Both the position numbers and the translations under genes were made by a program. Below the pieces are notes generated by a model, which saw only the letters and a program-made list of their open reading frames with translations, was not told the DNA's origin and did no database searches. From contig LR732703.1 of assembly GCA_902506565.1 (NCBI GenBank), positions 4,616,863-4,680,862 on the forward strand: 64,000 bases of DNA. The letters are read 5' to 3'. Shown here one piece after another: positions 33,372 to 40,337 of the stretch; within the stretch, counting starts at the first letter, position 1; every line of letters starts with the position of its first letter. Source of the DNA: Burkholderiales bacterium 8X (GTDB taxonomy: Bacteria > Pseudomonadota > Gammaproteobacteria > Burkholderiales > Burkholderiaceae_C).

Positions 33372-34015
33372 CGGGCTTCTGGCGAGTTCTGCGGGACGGC
33401 TTCGATCGGGTCTCGATCTACCTGCCGATCATCCTCACGGCCGCGCTCGCGCTCGGAACCTACTGGCTGGTGCGCAATGCGCCCAAGCTCCTGGAGCCGA
33501 CCGCGAAGGAAGAGCCCAGGCACGAACCCGACTACTTCATGCGCAACTTCGTGGTGAAGAACTTCCTGCCGAGCGGCGACCTTCGCAGCGAACTCTTCGG
33601 CACCGAGGGCCGCCACTATCCGGACAACGACACGGTCGAGGTCGACAAGGTCCGGGTGCGCTCGGTCTCGCCCGAAGGGCTCGTCACGCGGGCGACCGCC
33701 GATCGCGGCTTGTCGAACGGCGACGGCACCGAGATCCAGCTCTTCGGCAATGCCGTGGTCATCCGCGAGGCCGCCACCGCGCCGAACGGCACGCCGCTGC
33801 CGCGGCTCGAGTTCCGCGGCGAGTTCCTGCATGCCTTCCTGGACACCGAGCGGGTCAAGTCGAACAAGCCGGTCACCCTGATCCGCGGCAACAACCAGTT
33901 CACCGCCGACAACCTGGACTACGACAACCTGAGCGGCGTCGCCAACCTGCAGGGCCGGGTCCGTGGCCAGCTCAATCCGTCGTCGGCCGTTCCGCCGCAA
34001 GGGACCCGGCGATGA
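33368..34015 (+). CDS. lptC: LPS export protein LptC
   Basis: 215 aa. Bitopic inner-membrane protein that hands LPS from the LptB2FG exporter to LptA. One N-terminal membrane helix (YLPIILTAALALGTYWLVR) is followed by the periplasmic beta-jellyroll: HEPDYFMRNFVVKNF, ELFGTEGRHYPDNDTVEV and the C-terminal FTADNLDYDNLSGVANLQGRVRG. It overlaps both neighbours by ATGA. The gene that usually follows in proteobacteria, lptA (then lptB), is not here; an SDR oxidoreductase takes the position. Confidence 0.92.
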   Translation: MTGFWRVLRDGFDRVSIYLPIILTAALALGTYWLVRNAPKLLEPTAKEEPRHEPDYFMRNFVVKNFLPSGDLRSELFGTEGRHYPDNDTVEVDKVRVRSVSPEGLVTRATADRGLSNGDGTEIQLFGNAVVIREAATAPNGTPLPRLEFRGEFLHAFLDTERVKSNKPVTLIRGNNQFTADNLDYDNLSGVANLQGRVRGQLNPSSAVPPQGTRR

Positions 34016-34785
34016 AGAAACTGGTCTTCGTCACCGGCGCTTCCAGCGGCATCGGCCAGGCCTTGGCGATGCGCTTTCATGAGGCGGGCTACGACCTCGC
34101 GCTGGTCGCGCGCCGAACGGCCGAAATCGAGACCTGGGCGCAGCAGAGCGGGTTGCGCCCGGAGCGCTATCGGATCTACGGCGCAGACGTGTCCGACATC
34201 GACAGCATCGTGGCCGCGTCGAAGGACTGCATCGCGGCGCAGGGGCTGCCGGACGTGGTGATCGCCAATGCCGGCATCAGCATCGGGATCGACACCGCCG
34301 AGCGCGGCGATATCGATGTCCTCGCGATGCTGTTCGCCACCAACAATATCGGGCTCGCCGCCACCTTCCATGCCTTCGTCGGCCCGATGGCGAGTCGCGG
34401 CAGCGGCCGGCTGGTGGGCATCGGCAGCGTCGCGGCAATCCGCGGCCTGCCCGGGCACGGCGGCTACTGCGCGAGCAAGGCTGGCGTGGTCGCGTACTGC
34501 GAAAGCTTGCGCGGCGAGCTGCGGTCCTCCGGCGTCAAGGTGGTCACGATCTGCCCGGGTTATGTCGATACGCCGCTGACCCAGGGCAATCGGTACGGCA
34601 TGCCTTTCTTGCTGTCCGCGGTCGAATTCGCCGACCGGGCATTCCGGACGATCGAGGATGGCGTCAGCTATCGCGTCATTCCATGGCAGATGGGCATCGT
34701 CGCCAAGTTGTTGCGGCTGCTGCCGAACGGCCTGTTCGACCGGCTGATGCAGGGCCGAGGGCGAAAGAAGCGGATCGGGGAGTGA
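34012..34785 (+). CDS. Short-chain dehydrogenase/reductase (SDR) family oxidoreductase
   Basis: 257 aa. Classical SDR: NAD(P)-binding TGASSGIGQALA near residue 8, the structural IANAGIS near 83, and the catalytic Ser-Tyr-Lys as GIGSVAA and YCASKAG (near 142-160). PGYVDTPLTQ follows. The C-terminal IPWQMGIVAKLLRLLPNGLFDRLM is hydrophobic and basic, which suggests membrane association, as in DltE/SDR-B-type enzymes that act on lipid substrates. It overlaps lptC by ATGA, so it is co-expressed with LPS genes. Substrate unknown; a role in envelope lipid metabolism is an inference from position. Confidence 0.88.
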   Translation: MKKLVFVTGASSGIGQALAMRFHEAGYDLALVARRTAEIETWAQQSGLRPERYRIYGADVSDIDSIVAASKDCIAAQGLPDVVIANAGISIGIDTAERGDIDVLAMLFATNNIGLAATFHAFVGPMASRGSGRLVGIGSVAAIRGLPGHGGYCASKAGVVAYCESLRGELRSSGVKVVTICPGYVDTPLTQGNRYGMPFLLSAVEFADRAFRTIEDGVSYRVIPWQMGIVAKLLRLLPNGLFDRLMQGRGRKKRIGE

Positions 34786-34815
34786 GCGCTCGAATGCCGT
34801 CTCGGCCGGCGCATT

Positions 34816-34842
34816 GAAAAAGGCTCCCGAGGGAGCCTTCTT
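34816..34842. terminator. Bidirectional intrinsic terminator
   Basis: GAAAAAGGCTCC-CGAG-GGAGCCTTCTT: an 8-bp stem with a 4-base loop and flanking A/T runs, between the rightward SDR gene and the leftward RRM gene. Confidence 0.8.
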
Positions 34843-34878
34843 GCCGGAAGCGCGGAGCGCGATGCGCTGTCGCAGGCT

Positions 34879-35472
34879 TCAGTAGTTGTCGCCGCCGTTG
34901 TTGCCGCCGTAGCCGCCACCACCGCCGCCGCCGTGGTTGCCACCGCGGCCGCCGCCGCGCGGACCGGCGCCGTAGGGGCTGCGGAAGCCGCCATCGCCAC
35001 CACCGCCGCCGCCGCCGCTGCGACCACCACCGCCGTAGCCGCCGCCACCGCCGCTGCGACCACCGCCGCCGCCGCCATAGCCGCCACCGCCACCGCCACC
35101 GCCGTAGCCACCACCGCCACCGCCCGCGCCACCGTAGCCGCCGCCACCGCCATATCCGCCGCCGCCGCCGGCACCGCCGCCGTAGCCACCGCCGCCGCCA
35201 TAGCCGCCGGTGCGCGGACGATCTTCACGGGGACGGGCTTCGTTCACGACGATGTTGCGGCCCTTGAGGCTGGTGCCGTTCATGGCGGCGATGGCGGCCG
35301 CGGCCTCTTCATCGTTGCTCATCTCGACGAAGCCGAAGCCCTTCGAACGGCCGGTTTCGCGGTCGTTCATGACCTTGGCGCTGGTGATGGCCCCGAACTC
35401 GCCGAATTTTTCCTGGAGGTCGTTGTCGCTGAACTCATAGGGAAGATTGCCGACGTACAGTTTTTTGCCCAT
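34879..35472 (-). CDS. Glycine-rich RNA-binding protein (single RRM)
   Basis: 197 aa from ATG 35472 with AGGAG upstream. The RRM occupies residues 1-80: RNP2 LYVGNLPYEF, RNP1 SKGFGFVEM, then GTSLKGRNIVVNEARPR. The remaining ~115 residues are nearly all Gly with Tyr, Arg and Ser (GGYGGGG repeats), ending GGNNGGDNY, like cold-inducible glycine-rich RNA-binding proteins of bacteria and plants. Likely an RNA chaperone that binds mRNA in the cold or under stress (family knowledge). The Shine-Dalgarno is inside an 8-bp hairpin in the leader, so translation is probably regulated by temperature or by the protein itself. The repetitive Gly tract accounts for the spurious Ala- and Val-rich antisense frames. 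Confidence 0.9.
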   Translation of the reverse strand: MGKKLYVGNLPYEFSDNDLQEKFGEFGAITSAKVMNDRETGRSKGFGFVEMSNDEEAAAAIAAMNGTSLKGRNIVVNEARPREDRPRTGGYGGGGGYGGGAGGGGGYGGGGGYGGAGGGGGGYGGGGGGGGYGGGGGGRSGGGGGYGGGGRSGGGGGGGDGGFRSPYGAGPRGGGRGGNHGGGGGGGYGGNNGGDNY

Positions 35473-35515
35473 GGTTGGGACTCCTATAAACACATGAAGA
35501 AAGCGATGGAGTCCC
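35473..35515 (-). promoter_or_regulatory. Leader hairpin that occludes the RRM gene ribosome binding site
   Basis: In the mRNA, GGGACUCC (35515-35508) pairs perfectly with GGAGUCCC (35484-35477) across a 23-base loop. The second arm contains the GGAG Shine-Dalgarno, four bases from the AUG. The 8-bp stem is GC-rich and would hide the site until melted or remodelled. Confidence 0.65.
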
Positions 35516-35779
35516 GGAAGCACCACTCAAGCGTGCAAGCCGACGAGTTGCGCGAAACTGACCGATCACCAAGCAACCTCCACCCTGAATCTTTTTGAAG
35601 GGAGGCGAGTGCATTATGGTTGAAAGTCGAAAAAGCAGGCAAGGAATACGCGGCGTCGGGGCGACGTTCTTTAGCGTAGGAGCGCGCTTTTGAGCTAGTG
35701 CTTGCTTACTTAGATGCCTGACCGGGCCGGTCTGTCGGCCCCCTGCCCGAGCCTCGCGGACGCACGCATATACTTTGGC
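35516..35779. promoter_or_regulatory. RRM/metX intergenic region
   Basis: About 260 gene-free bases between divergent genes. It holds the long leader of the RRM gene, the REP-like GTAGGAGCGCGC at 35676-35687 and a -10 element TATACT (35769-35774) that would start metX transcription at about 35781, exactly where the riboswitch begins. No convincing -35 was found. Confidence 0.5.
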
Positions 35780-35870
35780 AGCGCCGATTTGCTCCAGCTT
35801 GCGGGCGCTTTACAAATCCTGCTAAAGACGGTGGCCGAAGCCGGCTCGTTTTTGGCGAGACCGGTTTTTC
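35780..35870 (+). ncRNA. SAM-II riboswitch with intrinsic terminator, upstream of metX
   Basis: P1 is AGCGCC (35780-35785) with GGCGCT (35804-35809). The loop holds GATTTG (35786-35791), which pairs with CAAATC (35813-35818) to make the pseudoknot, and the conserved GCTTGC (35797-35802). GCTAAAG (35821-35827) follows. These are the hallmark elements of the SAM-II (metA/SAM_alpha) class. Downstream, CCGGCTCG (35841-35848) pairs with CGAGACCGG (35856-35864, one bulged A) and is followed by TTTTTC: a terminator 8 bases before the metX start. SAM binding would favour termination or block initiation. Confidence 0.8.
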
Positions 35871-35877
35871 TTCGCCC

Positions 35878-37047
35878 ATGTCCCTGGTTGCCGTTCCACA
35901 GTCGCTCATGTTTCCCGGGCCGCTCGCCCTGCAGAGCGGCCACGCCATTTCCGACTACTCGCTCGCCTACGAGACCTACGGCGAACTCAACGCCGCGAGA
36001 GACAACGCGGTGCTGGTCTGCCATGCGCTCAACGCTTCCCATCATGTCGCCGGGGTTTACGAAGGCCAGCCGCGATCGGAGGGCTGGTGGGACAACATGA
36101 TCGGACCCGGCAAGCCGGTCGACACCCGGCGCTTCTTCGTAATCGGGGTCAACAACCTGGGTTCCTGCTTCGGCTCGACCGGGCCGATGCATGTCAATCC
36201 GGCAACCGGCCGGATGTACGGCGCCGACTTCCCGGTGGTCACGGTCGAGGACTGGGTGAATGCGCAGGCCGTCCTGCTCGACGCGCTCGGCATCGACAGT
36301 CTGGCCGCGGTGATGGGTGGAAGCCTCGGCGGCATGCAGGCGCTGTCATGGACCTTGCAGTATCCCGAGCGGGTCCGCCATGCGGTCGTGGTGGCGAGCG
36401 CGCCCAGCCTCACGGCGCAGAACATCGCCTTCAACGAGGTGGCGCGGCGGGCCATCGTCACCGACCCCGACTTCAACGGCGGCCACTTCTACGAGCACGG
36501 CGTGGTGCCCAAGCGGGGCCTGCGCATCGCCCGAATGATCGGCCACATCACCTACCAGAGCGACGACCTGATGAACGAGAAGTTCGGCCGGGCCTTGCGC
36601 GACGCGGTCGAAGGCGCGACCGCCGGAAGCAGCGAAAGCGCAGCCGACTTCCGGTATTCGACGCAGGAGGTCGAGTTCCAGATCGAGAGCTACCTGCGCT
36701 ACAACGGCGACAAGTTCAGCGAATACTTCGACGCGAACACCTATCTGCTCATCACGCGGGCACTCGATTACTTCGATCCGGCACGGGCGCACGGCGGCAG
36801 CCTGAAGGCGGCGCTGGCACGGGCGCGGGCCCAGTTCCTCCTGGTCAGCTTCACCACCGACTGGCGCTTCGCGCCGGCCCGAAGCCGCGAGATCGTGAAG
36901 GCGCTACTCGATAACCGGCGGAGCGTGAGCTACGCCGAGATCGACGCGCCGCACGGCCATGACGCGTTCCTGTTGGACGACGTTCGCTACATGAGCGTGG
37001 TGCGTTCGTACTTCGAGCGGATCGCGGCCGAGGAGTCCTTGCCGTGA
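35878..37047 (+). CDS. metX: Homoserine O-acyltransferase MetX
   Basis: 389 aa. Acylates homoserine (acetyl or succinyl donor, not decidable here) as the first committed step to methionine. Alpha/beta-hydrolase fold with nucleophile elbow MGGSLGGMQALSW (Ser near residue 146), DYSLAYETYGELN at the start, and the His/Asp region DAPHGHDAFLLDD near the C-terminus. The ATG is immediately behind the riboswitch terminator and has no clear Shine-Dalgarno. metW overlaps the stop (GTGA), the classic metX-metW pair of proteobacteria. Confidence 0.95.
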   Translation: MSLVAVPQSLMFPGPLALQSGHAISDYSLAYETYGELNAARDNAVLVCHALNASHHVAGVYEGQPRSEGWWDNMIGPGKPVDTRRFFVIGVNNLGSCFGSTGPMHVNPATGRMYGADFPVVTVEDWVNAQAVLLDALGIDSLAAVMGGSLGGMQALSWTLQYPERVRHAVVVASAPSLTAQNIAFNEVARRAIVTDPDFNGGHFYEHGVVPKRGLRIARMIGHITYQSDDLMNEKFGRALRDAVEGATAGSSESAADFRYSTQEVEFQIESYLRYNGDKFSEYFDANTYLLITRALDYFDPARAHGGSLKAALARARAQFLLVSFTTDWRFAPARSREIVKALLDNRRSVSYAEIDAPHGHDAFLLDDVRYMSVVRSYFERIAAEESLP

Positions 37048-37631
37048 GCGACCAGGCCACCCAGCGAATCATCGCGGCGCTGGTTCCCGAGGGCTCGCGC
37101 GTACTCGACCTCGGCTGCGGCGACGGCGCGATGCTCGACTTTCTTCAGCGCGAGCGGGCTTGCAGCGGCTACGGCGTCGAGATCGCCGACGGCAACGTGC
37201 TGCAGTGCATCCGCCGCGGCGTGGACGTGATCCAGCTCAATCTCGACGAGGGGCTCGCGATGTTCGACGATGCCTCCTTCGACGTGGTGCTGCAGATCGA
37301 CACCTTGCAGCATCTGCGCAATGCCGAGGTCATGCTGCGCGAGACCGCGCGGGTCGGCCGTGCCGGCATCGTCGCCTTTCCGAATTTCGCCCATTGGCCG
37401 AACCGCCTCAGCGTGCTGCGCGGCCGGATGCCGGTGACGCGCCGCCTGCCCTACCAGTGGTACGACACGCCGAACATCCGGGTCGGCACCTTCAAGGACT
37501 TCGAGGCGCTGGCCGTCAAGAACCGGCTGCGCGTGCTCGAGGCCTTCGGGCTGCAGGAAGGCCGCATGGTGCGTCGGCTGCCCAATCTCGCGGCAGGTAC
37601 CGCGGTCTTCAAGTTCGAACGCGAGCGCTAG
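37044..37631 (+). CDS. metW: Methionine biosynthesis protein MetW
   Basis: 195 aa, GTG start overlapping metX. Methyltransferase-fold protein with SAM-binding motif VLDLGCGDGAML near residue 21. MetW is almost always paired with MetX and is needed for full MetX activity in methionine synthesis (family knowledge); a catalytic methylation has not been established. Conserved segments include LQIDTLQHLRNAEVMLRE and FPNFAHWPNRLS, then YQWYDTPNIR. Co-expressed with metX under the SAM-II riboswitch. Confidence 0.93.
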   Translation: MSDQATQRIIAALVPEGSRVLDLGCGDGAMLDFLQRERACSGYGVEIADGNVLQCIRRGVDVIQLNLDEGLAMFDDASFDVVLQIDTLQHLRNAEVMLRETARVGRAGIVAFPNFAHWPNRLSVLRGRMPVTRRLPYQWYDTPNIRVGTFKDFEALAVKNRLRVLEAFGLQEGRMVRRLPNLAAGTAVFKFERER

Positions 37632-37643
37632 GCGTCGTTGGCG

Positions 37644-38654
37644 CTAGCGGCTTCGCACGCGCTCGCGCAGCGCAGCGCGTCGGCGGGCGGCCAGCGATGC
37701 GCGGCGGCGGGAGCTCGTCGAATCGATCGAGTTCGACGCATTCGGTGATTGCGACGACGAGGGCTGCCAATCGTCACCGGGCACGGCCCTGTCGCCATGA
37801 CCGGTATTCGAGCCGTCGGCGGACAACGCCAGCACCCCACGGCCGGCGATCGCCACCGCGGGGCCGTCGTCCGGGCCTCGCCTGGCCATCTCGGCGGTCA
37901 CGATGCCGGTGGGAACCGCGAGCACGCCCCAGCCGAGCAGCATCATGACCGAGGCGATCGCGCGCCCGAGGTCGGTCTTGGGCACCAGGTCGCCGAAGCC
38001 GACGGTGGCCATGGTCGAGATGGCCCAGTACACCGCGACCGGAATGCTGGTGAAGCCGTGCGGCGGCCCCTCGACCACGTACATCAGCGTGCCCATGACC
38101 AGCACCACCAGCATCACGAAGCCGACGAACACCGTGATCTTGCGCCGGCTGGCCGCCACCGCCGTGACCAGCGCGCGGTATTCGACCGAGTAGCGGGACA
38201 GCTTGAAGATCCGGAACACCCGCAGCAGCCGCAACACCCGGACATCGATCAGGTAGGCGAACTCCGGCGCCAGCGCGATCAGGAATGTCGGCAGCAGGGC
38301 CAGCAGATCGATCACGCCATAGAAGCTCGTCGCGTAGCGCAAGGGGCGCTTCACGCAGGCCAGGCGGCCGATGTATTCGATCGTGAAGAGCCCGGTGAAC
38401 ACCCATTCGAGGACGCCGAAGACATGGCCGACCCGCAGGCGAACCGCCTGCACGCTGTCGAGGATCACCACGGTGACGCTGGCGACGATGACTGCGATCA
38501 GCAGCAGGTCGAAGATCTTGCCGGCGCGAGAATCGGATTCGAAGATGATCGAATAAAGATCGCGGCGCCAGCCCTTGTCAGGCTTGCCCAGCATCAAATC
38601 GGCGGTGGATCCTTCGACTTCGGACTGAAAAGGTGGGCTGTTGTGATTCATCAT
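37644..38654 (-). CDS. Voltage-gated potassium channel-like ion transporter
   Basis: 336 aa from MMNHNSPP (an upstream in-frame start at 38729 is less likely). Six membrane segments: S4 has regularly spaced arginines (RVLRLLRVFRIFKLSR), and the pore loop carries the filter TVGFGD (STMATVGFGDLVPKT), indicating K+ selectivity. S6 is IASVMMLLGWGVLAVPTGIVTAEMA. The C-terminal 70 residues are disordered and end in a strongly basic Arg-rich tail (RRRASLAARRRAALRERVRSR); no RCK or cyclic-nucleotide domain is attached. Inner membrane. Leftward, ending 12 bases from metW without a visible terminator in the gap. Confidence 0.88.
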   Translation of the reverse strand: MMNHNSPPFQSEVEGSTADLMLGKPDKGWRRDLYSIIFESDSRAGKIFDLLLIAVIVASVTVVILDSVQAVRLRVGHVFGVLEWVFTGLFTIEYIGRLACVKRPLRYATSFYGVIDLLALLPTFLIALAPEFAYLIDVRVLRLLRVFRIFKLSRYSVEYRALVTAVAASRRKITVFVGFVMLVVLVMGTLMYVVEGPPHGFTSIPVAVYWAISTMATVGFGDLVPKTDLGRAIASVMMLLGWGVLAVPTGIVTAEMARRGPDDGPAVAIAGRGVLALSADGSNTGHGDRAVPGDDWQPSSSQSPNASNSIDSTSSRRRASLAARRRAALRERVRSR

Positions 38655-38815
38655 GGGGGTTTCGTCGCTGCGCGCGGATTGTCGAACCTCGCAGGCCTTA
38701 GCCGGAAAGTTCCAAGAGCGGTAACGCATCGACGTATCCGGTTACGCTTCTTGCGCAATGAAGTGCCGCCGGCCGTAACGCCGTTCATACGATAGACCTT
38801 TTGAGGAGCTACCCA

Positions 38816-39364
38816 TTGGCCACACAGTCCCCTTTCTTCGGCAAGCGTGAGCGCGACACCGATTCACTCACCTCCCGCCCCGCGCCCCTGGTCGGCTCCG
38901 GCACCAATCTTTCCGGCACGCCGGTAACGCCGTCCAACCTGGCGACCCAGGTGAGCAACGCAGCCGCCCCGGCACCGAAGGAAGGCGGCAGCAAGCTGAC
39001 CGTCGGACCGAACATCAAGCTGAAGGGCGTCGAGATCACCGATTGCGACACGCTGGTGGTCGAAGGCCTGGTCGAGGCGACGATGGATTCGCGCGTGATG
39101 CAGATCGCGGAGCAGGGCGCCTTCAAGGGTTCGGCCGAGATCGACATCGCCGAGATTCGCGGTTTGTTCGACGGCAGCCTCACGGTGCGCGAACGCCTGG
39201 TGATCCATTCGACCGGCAAGGTCACCGGCAAGATCCGCTACGGAAAGATCGTGATCGAGGAAGGCGGGCAACTGTCGGGCGAGATCACCTTCGGCACCTC
39301 CGGCCCCTCGGCCAAGCCGGCCGGCGCATCGGCCACGCCGTCCGCCGCTGCAGCGACTGCCTGA
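38816..39364 (+). CDS. Bactofilin (polymer-forming cytoskeletal protein)
   Basis: 182 aa. The start is TTG 38816, with GAGGAG at 38803-38808, giving MATQSPFFGKRERD; the in-frame TTG at 38801 is part of that ribosome binding site. A disordered N-terminus of about 60 residues is followed by the bactofilin beta-helix domain: LTVGPNIKLKGVEITDCDTLVVEGLVEATMDSR and then GSAEIDIAEIRGLFDGSLTVRERLVIHSTGKVTGKIRYGKIVIEEGGQLSGEI, here only indicated by its first and last strands. Bactofilins self-assemble without nucleotide and act in cell shape, polar localisation or envelope growth. A short Ala/Pro tail ends the protein. Single gene; divergent from the channel gene. Confidence 0.9.
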   Translation: MATQSPFFGKRERDTDSLTSRPAPLVGSGTNLSGTPVTPSNLATQVSNAAAPAPKEGGSKLTVGPNIKLKGVEITDCDTLVVEGLVEATMDSRVMQIAEQGAFKGSAEIDIAEIRGLFDGSLTVRERLVIHSTGKVTGKIRYGKIVIEEGGQLSGEITFGTSGPSAKPAGASATPSAAAATA

Positions 39365-39406
39365 GCACGCACCGGTCGCCACCGCTTCCGGCGCGCGGCC
39401 CGCATC

Positions 39407-40249
39407 TCAGGTGCGGGCCAGGCGCTCGATCAGGGCACTCGCCGCGGCGGGTGCCCTTTCTTTTGCGCCGTTGATGAAGAAGACGAAGACGTCGCGCGGC
39501 TTGGCCGCCTTGGCAGGCGCCTTCTTTTCATCGACGTAGGGCAGCTTCGAAGGGCTCTTGCCGGCCGCCCAATCCTGCGCAGTGCGGGCCCAGGTATCGA
39601 GCGCCTCGGACGAGTAGCCGGTCTTCAACCTGGCCTGGCCTTCCATCAGCCGCGCGTAGACGAAGTCGCTGGTGCAATCGGCGAACGACGGAAACTTCTC
39701 GGCATCGGTGAACACCGTCGCGGCCTTGTGCTTGCGCGCGAGCGCGAGGTATTCGGGCGACATGAAGCTCGGATGCCGCACGTCCAGCACGTGGCGCAAT
39801 GCACGGCTCCCCGCCTTCTTGGGCAGCAACGAGAGGAAGGCGCCGAAGTCCTCCGCGTCGAAGACCTTGGTCGGCATGAACTGCCAGACGATCGGCCCGA
39901 GCTTGGCGCCGAGTTCCTCGATGCCGCTTTCGACGAAGCGCGCGATCGACTCGCCGGCGCCGGCCAGCTCCTTGCGATTGGTCGAGTACCGGGAGGCCTT
40001 GAGCGAGAACATGAAGTCGTCCGGCGTCTCGTCGTGCCACTTCTTGAAGGTCGGCGGCTTGAAGGTGCTGTAGTAGGTGCCGTTGACCTCGATCGCCGTG
40101 AGCTTCGAGCTCGCGTAGCGCAGCTCCTGGCTGTGCGGCAAGCCCTCCGGATAGAAGTTGCTCCGCCAGGGCTCGAAGGTCCAGCCGCCGATGCCTGCTC
40201 GAATCCGGGTCGTCTTCTTGCTCAAGTCGGGCTCCAGTGTTGCGGCCAT
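39407..40249 (-). CDS. DUF72 family protein
   Basis: 280 aa. DUF72 (COG1801, YecE-like) TIM-barrel protein. Conserved elements are IRAGIGGWTFEPWRSNFYPEG, IEVNGTYYSTFKPPTFKKWHDETP, FMFSLKAS, LGPIVWQFMP, and VLDVRHPSFM. The family has no established reaction; a nuclease-like barrel has been suggested by structure. Cytoplasmic, no signal. It converges with the bactofilin gene and is divergent from the M20 peptidase, with 88 bases between the starts. Confidence 0.88.
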   Translation of the reverse strand: MAATLEPDLSKKTTRIRAGIGGWTFEPWRSNFYPEGLPHSQELRYASSKLTAIEVNGTYYSTFKPPTFKKWHDETPDDFMFSLKASRYSTNRKELAGAGESIARFVESGIEELGAKLGPIVWQFMPTKVFDAEDFGAFLSLLPKKAGSRALRHVLDVRHPSFMSPEYLALARKHKAATVFTDAEKFPSFADCTSDFVYARLMEGQARLKTGYSSEALDTWARTAQDWAAGKSPSKLPYVDEKKAPAKAAKPRDVFVFFINGAKERAPAAASALIERLART

Positions 40250-40337
40250 GCGCCGGCGTCAAGATTAGCGGAAACGCCCGTGGCCTCCCGGGCCCGCGAA
40301 CCATAATCGTCCAGCTTCCACCTTCGCGGAGATCCCC

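Noticed and set aside
34933..35598. Ala/Thr/Val-rich plus-strand frame opposite the glycine-rich RRM gene
   Set aside because: Direct consequence of the repetitive Gly codons on the other strand.
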